NCBI RefSeq assembly: GCF_020497125.1
Contig: NC_059075.1
Span: forward strand, 45,916,003 to 45,980,002
Reading direction: 5' to 3'
DNA from: Mauremys mutica
Lineage: Eukaryota > Chordata > Testudines > Geoemydidae
Length of the DNA: 64,000 bases
The notes below the pieces were generated by a model. That model did not search any database. It was not told the origin of the DNA and saw only the letters and a list, made by a program, of their open reading frames with translations. The translations under genes were made by a program, and so were the position numbers. This document shows, piece after piece, positions 34,891 through 44,821 of this stretch (position 1 is its first letter; every line of letters starts with the position of its first letter).

Positions 34891-35939
34891 CCCACACAGA
34901 GAGGGACTGTTCGGCGGCGGTGCAGCAAGTCCTGCTTGAGAGCAGAAAGCCTTCCACTCGCTCCACCTACCTTGCGAAGTGGAAGCGATTCGCACTCTGG
35001 TGTGATAGCCGAGAACTCAATCCATTTGTAGTACCTGTCCCTACCATCCTGGACTACCTCTGGTACCTTAAGGAGCAAGGTCTTGCGGTCTCCTCCTTGA
35101 GGGTGCACCTGGCAGCAGTGTCCGCCTTTCGCCCATCTGTGAAAGGTCGCTCCATCTTCTCCAACCAGATGGTTTCCCGCTTCCTTAAAGGCCTCGACCA
35201 CCTGTACCCGCCGGTGCGGCGTCCTGCCCCGACCTGGGATTTGAACCTCGTCCTGACCAAACTCATGGGACCGCCCTTCGAGCCTATGGCCACGTGCTCC
35301 CTGCTATACCTCTCCTGGAAGACAGCCTTCCTCGTCGCCATCACATCGGTGAGACGAGTCTCTGAGCTCCGTGCTCTAACAGTGGGTCCACCCTACACTG
35401 TCTTCCACGGAGACAAGGTGCAGCTTCGACCGCATCCGGCCTTCCTCCCTAAGGTGGTCTCGGCCTTCCACCTGAACCAGGAGATCTTCCTCCTGGTCTT
35501 CTTCCCGAAGCCGCATGCCTCGCCTCGGGAGCAACAGCTTCACACCCTCGACGTCCGCAGGGTGCTCGCTTTTTACATCGAGCGGACGAAGCCCTTCCGG
35601 CGTTCGACCCAGCTGTTTATAGCAGTCGCCGACCGCATGAAGGGCGAGCCGGTGTCCTCGCAGCGGATTTCCTCATGGGTTACAGCATGCATTCGGACAT
35701 GCTACGAGCTTGCTCGCGTGCCACCATGCCACCTCACTGCTCACTCGACGAGAGCGCACGCCTCGTCCGCCGCCTTCCTGGCCCATGTTCCCATCCAGGA
35801 CATCTGTCAAGCGGCCACCTGGTCTTCGGTCCACACCTTTGCCTCCCACTACGCGTTGGTGCAGCAGTCTCGAGACGACGCAGCCTTCGGCTCCGCGGTA
35901 TTACACTCCGCCACGTCTCACTCCGACCCCACCGCCTAG
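34800..35939 (+). CDS. DIRS ORF3: tyrosine recombinase
   Basis: From the Met at 34800 (in the gag frame, 91 bases overlapping the end of ORF2) 379 codons run to TAG at 35937-35939. The N-terminal part (STRSTYLAKWKRFALWC, TILDYLWYLKEQGLAVSSLRVHLAAVSAF) resembles the core-binding SAM-like domain of phage-integrase-type recombinases. The catalytic domain keeps the Arg in RRVSELRAL (codon 35355-35357, residue 186), HSTR (His 315, Arg 318; 35742-35753), a WSSVHTF box and the nucleophile Tyr in FASHYAL (residue 351, 35850-35852). So the R-H-R-(W/H)-Y set is complete. It would insert a circular DNA product into the genome. The same frame stays open upstream to 33051, but that part is the shadow of RT. 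An earlier start cannot be ruled out. Confidence 0.93.
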   Translation: MAGPHHPGLWQTPPSEPAVPPSYSLVPAWLTHTERDCSAAVQQVLLESRKPSTRSTYLAKWKRFALWCDSRELNPFVVPVPTILDYLWYLKEQGLAVSSLRVHLAAVSAFRPSVKGRSIFSNQMVSRFLKGLDHLYPPVRRPAPTWDLNLVLTKLMGPPFEPMATCSLLYLSWKTAFLVAITSVRRVSELRALTVGPPYTVFHGDKVQLRPHPAFLPKVVSAFHLNQEIFLLVFFPKPHASPREQQLHTLDVRRVLAFYIERTKPFRRSTQLFIAVADRMKGEPVSSQRISSWVTACIRTCYELARVPPCHLTAHSTRAHASSAAFLAHVPIQDICQAATWSSVHTFASHYALVQQSRDDAAFGSAVLHSATSHSDPTA

Positions 35940-35956
35940 GTAAGGCTTGGGAATCA

Positions 35957-36057
35957 CCTGACTGGAATGCATAGGAGCAATCACTCGAAGAAGAAGAGAC
36001 GGTTACTCACTGTAGTAACTGTTGTTCTTCGAGATGTGTTGCTCCTATCCATTCCAG
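35957..36057. repeat. DIRS internal complementary region (ICR)
   Basis: 35957-35996 is the reverse complement of the left terminus (from 30155), and 35994-36057 is the reverse complement of the right terminus (to 36302), with one mismatch. The two halves share the three bases aag, the complement of the ctt at each end. This is the template that DIRS elements use to join their ends into a circle. It lies 18 bases after the recombinase stop. Confidence 0.95.
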
Positions 36058-36092
36058 ACCCGCCCTCCTTCCCCACTGTCGGAGTAGCCGGC

Positions 36093-36302
36093 AAGAAGGA
36101 ACTGAGGAGCGGACGGGCCGGCTGGGGTATATAACAGGCGCCATAGCGGCGCCACTCCAGGGGGCGCCAGCCGGCCCGCCGGAGTTGCTAGGGTAAAAAA
36201 GTTCAGAAGAGCCGTGCACGCGTGGCGCGCACACCTGACTGGAATGGATAGGAGCAACACATCTCGAAGAACAACAGTTACTACGGTGAGTAACCGTCTC
36301 TT
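36093..36302 (-). repeat. DIRS right inverted terminal repeat
   Basis: Reverse complement of the left repeat, ending ccgtctctt at 36302. It carries the extra outer sequence cagttactacggtgagtaac that the left end lacks but the ICR encodes. Spurious ORFs here (36007-36260, minus) mirror those in the left repeat. Confidence 0.93.
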
Positions 36303-36576
36303 ACCTGGTGTCCCATTTTCAGTTTAGGGAAATATAGTCACCCTAGTCAGTGACCCGCAACTACTCTTACACTCATAGGCTACAGAGTACTTCCACAAAC
36401 CTTTCTGAATATCCCAGTCAGGTGCACATGAACTATTCCCCATCTGCTCAGCCTTAGACCACAGAACCTCGCAGTGTCCTTGCATATACACTAACTCCAT
36501 AGCCTAATTTTCATAACATTCCAACACTTAATATTACCTTTGAAAATTCCTACCAAAGTATGCCTGGCTATATATG

Positions 36577-36640
36577 TAAAAACAATGAGGAGTCCTTGTG
36601 GCACCTTAGAGACTAACAAATTTATTAGTGCTGAGCACTT
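36577..36640 (+). repeat. Short fragment of a dispersed sauropsid repeat
   Basis: aatgaggagtccttgtggca followed by ccttagagactaacaaattt is the recognisable head of a repeat very common in turtles and crocodilians. Only about 60 bases remain. Family name not assigned. Confidence 0.6.
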
Positions 36641-37632
36641 GGGCTGTGAAAATCTGGATGTTAACACTTTCCTTCTAACATTACAGTGCAATTGGAAGGA
36701 TGTTTCTGAAAGAACAATTCAGTATATTAGCTCTCAAATATGAAAAAATACACTTTCAGCATTGAAATTACTCACGTTAAGTAGCACTTCAGCAAAACAT
36801 TGTCCACAATGACCTTGTAATTATGTCACATCTCGTGTGTACTGATTTGCATACTGTATGATTTCCACCTGTAATTGAGGCTATTAAATTGAATCCAGAG
36901 GATGTGGTCCCCTCACTATATCTAACAGATTACAAGGAATGTAAGCCCAGTAAAATATATCTAGAGAGAAGTTGCTGCTGGAGTTAGAATATACGTAACC
37001 ATGCTTGCAAGGGAATATTGCTGCTGGACTGAAGGAGCAGCTCAAGTGGCTTCTGTCAGCAGAGAATCTTCAACTCTAAACCTAGTTTAACAATAATTAA
37101 TAGCTTAACTCACTCAGGGATAACCTTATGCAGACCAAAAAGTGATGTATTTTGGTGGTACAATCCTGATTTTTCAAAGGCACATTTGCCCTTTGTTAGA
37201 ATATTTCTATTAGAGATGGTTAAACTAACCCTTACAAATGATATTTGTTATTAATCTATCCCCATTTTTACTCAACAAGTTAATTGTGAATTGATCCTCT
37301 TTTTCATTTAAGGATTTTGTTATTCATATGTATTCCTCAAATTGTTTGCACAAATGCTTTTCAGACTATGGGTTTTCCATGCGCTGTTCAGTTTGGCTAT
37401 TTACAATTTGTAAGTAATATTCTGAGATTGGGCTGCCTAAATCACTTGGGGCTATTTCTGCTCCTGGGCTGGATGACAATTTTTTTAAACAGAAAATATC
37501 AAATAGGGAATAACAACTAAATCATTTTAACTATGAGTCTTAAGGCAAGATTATTTGTCCTAAAATTTGTGAAACTTTCAGGATTTGCAAACTCATGTTC
37601 AGAAACTTTTAGATGCTCATGAATAATTCATG
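36641..37632. other. AT-rich non-coding DNA
   Basis: No gene or repeat recognised. Confidence 0.4.
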
Positions 37633-37827
37633 AGAACATAAGAATGGCCATACTGGGTCAGACCAAAGGTCCATCCAGCCCAGTATCCTGTCTACTGACA
37701 GTGACCAATGCCAGGTGTCCCAGAGGGAATGAACCTAACAGGTAAAGAACAAGTGATCTCTCTCCTGCCATCCATCTCCACCCTCTAACAAACAGAGGCT
37801 AGGGACACCATTCCTTACCCATCCTGG

Positions 37828-38094
37828 CTAATAGCCATTAATGGACTTAACCAGCATGAATTTATCTAGTTCTCTTTTAAACCCTATTATAGTCCTAGCC
37901 TTCACAACCTTCTCAGGCAAGGAGTTCCACAGGTTGACTGTGCGGTGTGTGAAGAACTTCCTTTTATTTGTTTTAAACCTGCAGCCCATTAATTTCATTT
38001 GGTGGCCCCTAGTTCTTATATTATGGTAACAAGTAAATAACTTTTCCTTATTCACTTTCTCCACACCACTCATGATTTTATATACCTCTATCAT
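37828..38094 (-). pseudogene. CR1 ORF2 C-terminal fragment
   Basis: MIEVYKIMSGVEKVNKEKLF, TRGHQMKLMGCRFKTNKRKF, FTHRTVNLWNSLPEKVV and FKRELDKFM form the usual C-terminal end of CR1 ORF2 after the RT. The reading is open for 88 codons. Just upstream (38100-38150) the [15 protein letters not shown] block precedes it with a stop. It is a relic joined to the endonuclease part by deletion. Confidence 0.87.
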
Positions 38095-38142
38095 ATCCCC
38101 CCATTAATCTCCTCTTTTCCAAGCTGAAAAGTCATAGCCTCT

Positions 38143-38831
38143 TTAATCTCTCGCTCCACTCAGGAATAAATCAAGACTTGTCTCTCCCCTTGTGGGTTCC
38201 TGTACCAGCTGCTCCAAGACACAGTCATTTAAAGTATCAAAACATTTTGTCTCTGCATTTTGTCCTGAGGTGACATGTACCCAGTCAATATGGAGATAAA
38301 TGAAATCCCCCACTATTATTGAGTTCTTTATTTTGATAACCTCTCTAATATCCCTTAGCATTTCATTGTCACTATCACTGTCCTGGTCAGGTGGTGGATA
38401 ATAGATCCCTACTGTTATATTCTTATTAGAGCATGGAATTACTATCCATAGAGATTCTATGGAACATGTGGATTCATTTAAGATTTTTGCTTCATTTGAT
38501 TCTACATTTTCTTTCACATATAGTGCCACTCCCCCGCTCCCACCCCCGCACAACCTGTTCTGTCCTTCCGATATATTTTGTACCCCAGAATGATTGTGTC
38601 CCATTGATTGTCCCCACTCCACCAGGTTTCTGTGATGCCTATTATATCAATATTCTCCTTTAACACGAGGCACTCTAGTTCACCCATCTTATTATTTAGA
38701 CTTCTAGCATTTGTGTACAAGCACTTTAAAAACTTGTCACTGTTTATTTGTTTGCCCTTTTCTGATGTGTCAGATTCTTTTTTATGTGAATGTTTCTCGT
38801 CTGGTCTGGCGCATACTTTATTCTCTTCCAT
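38143..38831 (-). pseudogene. CR1 ORF2 endonuclease (APE-like) domain, broken
   Basis: Two overlapping frames. The first (38831-38514) has KCLYTNARSLNNKMGELECLVLKENIDIIGITETWW, the N-terminal start of a CR1 apurinic-type endonuclease with the catalytic Glu in ITETWW. A frameshift in the GAGVGAGE region leads to the second (38622-38143) with GGVALYVKENVES, IVIPCSNKNITVGIYYPPP, IIVGDFIYLHIDW (GDF motif) and TSLDLFLS. Role in an intact CR1: nick the target DNA. The conserved late SDH motif is lost in the deletion, so it is inactive. Confidence 0.87.
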
Positions 38832-38955
38832 CCTCTCCTCCTGACTAAAACCTAGAGAATCTCTATCAATAGGTTCTCCTCTGAGAGTAGTCTCTGCAGC
38901 AATTGGCTTTCCCCTATCTCTTAGTTTAAAAACTGCTCTGCCACCTTTTTAATGT

Positions 38956-40087
38956 TAAGTGCCAGCAATCTGGATCCACAAAATCATAGCAAACTGAATT
39001 TGCCACTTTTATTTTTGAAAATATTTTTAAATCAGAGTTGTTTTGTTACACTGTTTGATCATCTCTAGTTTCTGTTGTCCTGCGAGTCAAGAATTTTGAT
39101 GACTGCATTTACTTTCTGGAATGTAGAGGGTGCATAAAATGAAAAATTTCCTACAAGACAAGGCGAAAGCTGTAAAACTAGAAACATACTGAGATAGTAA
39201 ATTGGGAATATAAAATAATTAGGGGGATCAAGTATAAGAAATTTCAAACTAGAGGGCTGGATGGAACCTAAAAAAAATCATTGTCGTGAAGCAAAGGATA
39301 ATACATTTGCATGTGAAAGGACTGTGAACAGCATCTATGAAGAACTGTGAAATTACTACAGTGTTTATTATTATAATTTTGTGTCATCATAGTCTTATTT
39401 CAGCATGACCTGTAAGAATAGATTAAATTAATGCCATTTTCTTTTCTTGTTAACATTTTTATCATAAGAACAAGCTGTCAGGATGTTAGTGTCTAAAATA
39501 GTCTGAATTATTGCAAGCAATAGTTGGACTATTTCCATAATCTATGCTTTGATTGGCTACCCTCATCCAGTACTCACTTCCTTACAGATATGCAGGGTGT
39601 ATACAGGGTGACAATGAGCTTGAAAGCTCCCTATACTGTACTCTCACTCCAAAAATGAGAAGTACTTTATTGTTTTTAATCTATAAGATTAATTAACAGA
39701 ATGAAACCAAGAAAGATTGGGAGAAAGAAAAAGGCAGCCATAAGGAGAGAGAGGCTTGAATAGAGATCATATAGAGCAAGAGGGAATATAGAAAGAAACA
39801 AAAGCAAAATATGTATATGGGAGCAGAATATATGTAGTCAAAATAATAACTATTAAAGATAAAAGATCTCAGCACAAAAAATGATTTGACAATTATAAAA
39901 ACTGATTTTATACAACAAAGAAGAGTTCTGAGTCAAGCACAACAATAGCCCTTCCTTCTCTTCAGATGTTTCTAAGAAAAGCTGGTTAACATTTTTTCAA
40001 GTAAACATGTGTGTTTAAAAGTCTCCCCTATGACTAAGTAGGAGAAAATAGACCCTTTGCTTTCTAATCAAGAAGTGAAGACATACA
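38956..40087. other. AT-rich non-coding DNA
   Basis: Nothing recognised. ORFs at 39065 and 39693 are short hydrophobic translations of A/T runs. Confidence 0.45.
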
Positions 40088-40911
40088 GGGCCTGTCAGGG
40101 TTCCCTGCCCACTCTGAACTCTAGGGTACAGAGGTGGGGACCCACATGAAAGACACCCTAAGCTTATTTCTACCAGCTTAGGTTAAAAACTCCCCAAGGC
40201 ACAAATTCTCTCTTGTACCTTGGATTAGGTAACGCTGCCACCACCAAGTGACTAGACAAAACTCAGGGAAAGGACCACTTGGAGTTCCTACTTCCCCCTA
40301 ATATTCCTCAAGCCCTACACTCCCTTTCCTGGCGAGGCGGGAGAATAAACAAAATGAGCACAAACCAACCTTGGGTTTTTTTTAGACCACTAAAAAAAAA
40401 TCAGATTAAAAAAAACAGAACTTTATTAGAAAGAAAAATGTTAAAAGAAGCACCTCTGTAAAATTAGAATGGAAGATAATCTCACAGACAATCAGATTCA
40501 AAACACAGAGGATTTCCCTCTGGGCAAAACTTTAAAGTTACAAAAAGAAAACCAGGAATACACCTCCCATTCAGCACAGAGAAAATCACAAGCCAAAATA
40601 AAAGTAAGCTAACACATTCCCTTGCTAGTATTTACTAATCCTAATGCAGTTGGATTGCTTGCTTTCTTGATCTGCCTCCGGCAAGCACAGAACAGACAGA
40701 CAAAGAACAGACAAAAAAAAAAGCCTCCCCCTCCTCCAGATTTGAAAGTATCTTGCCCCCTTATTGGTCCTTTTGGTCAGGTGCCAGCTAGGTTACCTGA
40801 GCTTCTTAACCCTTTACAGGTAAAAGGATTTTGTGCCTCTGGCCAAGAGGGATTTTATAGTACTGTATACAGGAAGGTTGTTACCCTTCCCTTTATATTT
40901 ATGACAGGGCC
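40088..40911 (-). mobile_element. Solo LTR, minus strand, with 5-bp TSD
   Basis: The LTR spans 40093-40906. On minus it begins TGTCATAAATAT, contains ttacctgtaaagggttaag and cacctgaccaaaaggaccaa, has a poly(A) signal AATAAA (plus tttatt at 40422-40427) and ends at a CA (40093-40094). gggcc occurs on both sides (40088-40092, 40907-40911). Related to the LTR at 15648-16549. The ORF at 40622-41071 crosses its edge and is not a gene. Confidence 0.88.
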
Positions 40912-41469
40912 AGATTCACTGCTGCATTGCAACCCATTTGTATTGGCTACAATAGTGCAAAGGGACCAAAGGATAGATGTCAGGGGAATATTGCCAGCAT
41001 GGAGGACTTCAGTATTGCTCTTGCAGAAGCCCTTGGACCAGGAACCATTCTGGGTCAGACAGACAAAATGAGGTGTGGCCAGAGTGGTCCTCAACTTGGC
41101 AGTTTGCCATTGCCACAAACCCCACATAGCAGCAGAAAGCATAAATTATTGCATCCTGCCTGTTTGGGACTCTACCCAAAAATTTAGATTTTAATATCAT
41201 TTCTACTTAGAGTTTTCTGAGATCAAAGAACAATTCGTAATAAGAATATTGTTTCTTTTAGTGGTAAATACAAACCCTTTTTTAAAGTGTCACAGTCCAC
41301 AGATCCCTCACAGCAAACGCAGCTTCTCTCAACTCCCCAAAGTAAAACAAAGTTACAATACAGCAAATTTTCAATCCCTTTCAAACGTCACCTCTCTGAG
41401 AATTAATAACTATTTGCTCACAGTTCCTTTGGCACCTGTTCCAGGACTCCACTCTCTTACTTGAGCATT

Positions 41470-42240
41470 CCAAGGCCCACTTTTCTCCAGCAAGTTTTTT
41501 CCCATAGCCCCAAGTCACATCTGCCATGAGAGGGCTCCCCACATTTATTCATTCCACCAGGAGTCCTCCTGGTGAGGCCTACCCCAGCTCAGAGGAACCT
41601 TCCTCCAGGACCAACCCCTAGTCCCTTGACTCAGCTTCCTGCTGCCTTCCACTCAGACCTGCTACAAGGGGCTTTCCCACAGGGTTCCACTAACTGCCAG
41701 ACCTCCATGCTTGTGAGTCCTACCCCTGCTCTGGGATCCACACTCCAGGATGTTTTGGGCTCAGCTTCTCCTAATGAGGCTGGTTCTTCCACATCTTCTA
41801 GGGGGCCTCTGCCAGGGTTGCCAACTTTGGTTGGATGAATTCCTGGAGATTTTAATCTTTAATTCCTGGAGACTCCAGGACAAGCCTGGATGGTTGGCAA
41901 CCCAAGTCTCTGCATAAGCTTGCTTTTAACATGGCAGGAGTTCCCTAGCGCTGGCTAGTCCTCACCATCAACCTTTTGCTAATGGCTCTTTGCTGCTTCT
42001 CCTGTTTCTCCTTGAGTCTCTTCTTTCCTCCTCACGCAGCTCTTACCTGCCCCTCCTGACTTCTTGGGGCGGGGAGGAGGGAAGAAAGAGGGGATCTCCG
42101 TTTATATGGTCCTGGTCCCCTCTCTTGATCCCAATTGGGAAGCAACTGACAAGTCACCAGTGCACTGGCTTCTTCCCTCTTAAAGGGCTAGTATCATCCT
42201 GTGGCAATACTTCACTCTTCTACACCCAGTCACCTGTGGC
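41470..42240 (-). repeat. Probable LTR, minus strand, carrying a nested MITE
   Basis: Same minus-strand layout as 25895-26620: a TATA-like ccatataaacgg near 42100, aaagaggggatctcc next to it, and a purine-rich body to about 41470. No TSD found. The 93-bp MITE at 41813-41905 is inserted in it. ORFs 41572 and 41990 are artefacts. Confidence 0.4.
41805..41913. mobile_element. 93-bp hAT-like MITE
   Basis: The element 41813-41905 starts cagggttgccaac and ends gttggcaacccaa; flanks gcctctgc and gtctctgc match at 7 of 8 bases. The inside has an aattcctggag pair. Non-coding. Confidence 0.78.
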
Positions 42241-42870
42241 ATGAACAGGAGAGAAATCTTGAAGGAAGTCCCTGATTTTCTCAAACAAAGGGTGAAGGCA
42301 GCCATTCTATGGGAGAGGACCTACAAGATTGTATGTATGTATGTCTCATAGTCAATATAAACAATTGCTTTATGATTCACAAAACATCCCAGCTACAAAT
42401 ACAACACTGCACCCTGTGTTTGGCTGTATCATATTTAATCCAGATTACTTAGGAGATTGCTGTTTTGTGATCTTGGCCTGATACCAATTCTGTGCATGTT
42501 TTTGTTCTTTTTCAGTTTGGTTTATTGTAAAGTGTGGTATAAATCTATATATAATAAATGCTGATCATACCAATTCCATATATGAGCTATAATTTACTTT
42601 TTGCAAATGCACTCCATCTGCTTTTGGGGACTGTGTTGCTAATAAAAGGTATTTCCTTATATAATCCAGGTAGGATATTGATTTACGACCTGGACATTTT
42701 GTGTGCTTATTTAAGTTCCAGAGATACATCATCTGAATTAAGTTAAGGGATGGTAGTAAGTTTTTCAATGACAAACATAATTCCCACATTATTTTACACA
42801 ATACAGACAAATTAATAACTAACTACATGAAAGTGAAAAAGACATCACAAATGCATGTTTTATCCTATAC

Positions 42871-43002
42871 AGGCCTGATCCTGAGAAAAACTTAGACACA
42901 TGCATAATTTTGCTCAGGCAAGTAGCCCAATTGATATAAATGAGACTACTCACCTGTGATCAGAGTTATGTATATACTTAAATGTTTGCAGGATCTGGGC
43001 CT
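42871..43002. mobile_element. Palindromic MITE with aggcctgatcctg ends
   Basis: Left end aggcctgatcctgag and right end caggatctgggcct are inverted copies, as are inner tagcccaattgata/gagactactcacc blocks typical of this family. About 132 bp. TSD not clear. Confidence 0.65.
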
Positions 43003-43901
43003 AAATGAACAAAACTTATATATGTGTGTGTGTGCATTTGTTTTGTTTTAAAGTGCACAAGAAAATTCACCAGGGTGCCTATTAAAGAAAAGTCAAAGAA
43101 AATACTTTTTGGACCCTAATCTGCTCTTTACCTTCAATTCCATAGCACAGCAGCTCACTTTGTGTAATTCTTGGGTTTGCCAATGTTTAACATAGGCATC
43201 TGCATCCTGGCTTCGAGGAAGAGTATTTATAAGACTAAATTTCACATAATTAAACATAGGTCATATTGATGTTTCAGGAAAATGGTCTCCTAAGCAGAAA
43301 GGCATTTATAGAAAAATATGGACACTGCTTGATTCATCTGGTCCTAGCTTATAGAGAGAGAAGACCCAGCAGTGGTATATGGAAGGCAGTAACAGTACAC
43401 ATTCGGAAGAAAGTTTTATGTAGATATTTTATTCTTGCTCATAATTACAAAGAAAGCTCTCTAATGGGTCTCTTTTCCTCACATACACAGCCACCAACTT
43501 TATTAATGGAAGTTATATGCACCTATGGGGAAAAGGACAGATTCCTTAGTGGTGATCACACATTAGGTTATTGCATATTAGAGTACTTCAGGGTTCCATT
43601 TTTCCTAATAGGCTGTATAATTCCCATCATAAGAGACTGAAGAAAAATAAAACAATGAACAATTTTCTGAGATTAATATACCCTTCAGCCTAGGCTCCTG
43701 CCGCACATAAGTATGTGATACGTATGGTTTTGCAAACAAGGTGCTTTAAAAAAATAAAACTGGATTTAGTTTTCTTTCATTTGCCACGTGTTTAATTTAA
43801 ACTGTAAGCCTAACACCTTTTGGAGTTTTTCTATTATTCTATGAATAATTTAATTCATTAAATTGATTTGTATATAGACACTTCCTAATGTTCTTGGATG
43901 T
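43003..43901. other. Non-coding stretch, nothing recognised
   Basis: A 124-codon ORF at 43266-43640 has no domain signature and unbiased composition. I do not support it as a gene. Confidence 0.4.
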
Positions 43902-44220
43902 AGTGTTAGCAGGGCCGGCTCCAGACCCCAGCGCGCCAAGCGCGCGCTTGGGGCAGCGTCCCGCGGGAGGGCGGCAGGCAGCTCCGGTGGACCTCCCGCA
44001 GACGTGCCTGCGGAGGGTCCGCTGGTCCCGCGGCTCCAGTGGAGCATCCGCAGGTATGCCTGCGGGAGGTCCACCGCAGCCGCAGGACCAGCGGACCCTC
44101 CGCAGGCACGTCTGCAGGAGGTCCACCGGAGCCGCAGGACCAGCGACCGCCAGAGTGCCCCCCGCAGCGTGCCACCCTGCTTGGAGCGGCGCAAATCCTA
44201 GAGCCGCCCCTGAGTGTTAG
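43902..44220. mobile_element. GC-rich hAT-type MITE with perfect 8-bp TSD and internal palindrome
   Basis: The element 43910-44212 starts cagggccggctccag and ends ctagagccgcccctg, flanked by agtgttag at 43902-43909 and 44213-44220. Inside, ggtggacctcccgcag and cggagggtccgctgg recur inverted further right, creating a strong hairpin and overlapping open frames in five of six frames. None is a gene. Confidence 0.93.
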
Positions 44221-44821
44221 AAAGCTATAAAAAACAACCTGTTAATCAGAGAAACACAAAAGATTTCCCTAAGAGGAAATTGTCAGTTACATAATTACAT
44301 TAAAATCTACTACACTGCGTTTTTTACTTTAAAAGAGCAAAATGAAGAGCTGGACAACAGACAATGCTCCCTTAAAATAAGCCTTTTAATACCTCCTATA
44401 AGGGTCAGATCAAGGGTGAAGAAATGAGAATTGACCAAACACTATGGCAATTCCCAGCTAAAATAAAAAGCCAGATATTCTTTTCTTTATTGACAATAGA
44501 AAATGCACATAGAGACAAGAAGGGTTGATCACTGATGCAGAAAATGTACTTTCCATTCTCTGAGCTTTCTATAGTATCTTCTTTTATCCATTTTCTATTT
44601 TTCCTCGTATTGCCATTCTCTGTTTCTTGTCAATGACCTTTCTTCAGTCCAACTCAGCTTCTGTCTAATGGCCTGAAGAGGACTTCTTCACATGATGGAA
44701 AGCTTTAGATTCAAGATCCCCCTTCCCCCCCCCCCTCATTAGAGTGAAAAATGAACAGTCTCTATGTGCTGAGTGTTAATGAAAGTGAAGAAAGATTTTT
44801 TTTGTATGTGTTTTACACATT

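Larger units (their letters stand above)
30155..36302 (+). mobile_element. Near-complete DIRS tyrosine-recombinase retrotransposon
   Basis: All hallmarks of DIRS1-type elements are visible in order: left terminal repeat (30155-30335), gag-like ORF, overlapping RT/RNase H ORF, tyrosine recombinase ORF, internal complementary region (35957-36057) and inverted right terminal repeat (36093-36302). There is no TSD; left end and right end both carry ctt, as expected for recombinase-mediated integration of a circle. The element is about 6.1 kb, far more GC-rich than its flanks. Terminal repeats differ at only a few positions, and only one stop codon breaks the ORFs, so it is probably young. DIRS elements copy RNA to a closed circle and integrate without an integrase or endonuclease. 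Confidence 0.95.
29766..36353. mobile_element. hAT-type element split by the DIRS insertion
   Basis: The left terminus cagggtgaccatac starts at 29774 and the right terminus agtcaccct ends at 36344-36345. Both are flanked by gtcagtga (29766-29773 and 36346-36353), a perfect 8-bp TSD. Without the DIRS (30155-36302) about 425 bp of hAT sequence remain. The left part has an internal inverted repeat (acgttatgacttttttggaa near 29825 against ccaaaaaagtcataatgtcc near 29940). A short 123-bp relative with the same ends lies at 51835-51957. Confidence 0.85.
37633..38955 (-). mobile_element. CR1 LINE, minus strand, internally deleted
   Basis: The 3' end lies at 37633 (aagaatggccatactgggtc on plus). Reading on minus, 38955-38160 encodes endonuclease parts and 38150-37828 encodes the C-terminal end of the RT ORF. 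The whole RT domain between them is missing. The junction is near 38150-38160. Confidence 0.88.

Noticed and set aside
40622..41071. 149-codon plus ORF
   Set aside because: It crosses the edge of a solo LTR with a 5-bp TSD and has a Lys/Pro run from an A/C-rich tract.
42328..42345. Possible CRISPR or satellite (tatgtatgtatg)
   Set aside because: Just a few units of a simple microsatellite; CRISPR arrays are not expected in a vertebrate genome.
43266..43640. 124-codon plus ORF
   Set aside because: No domain, no homologous feel, and it lies in AT-rich DNA where an ORF of this length can occur by chance.
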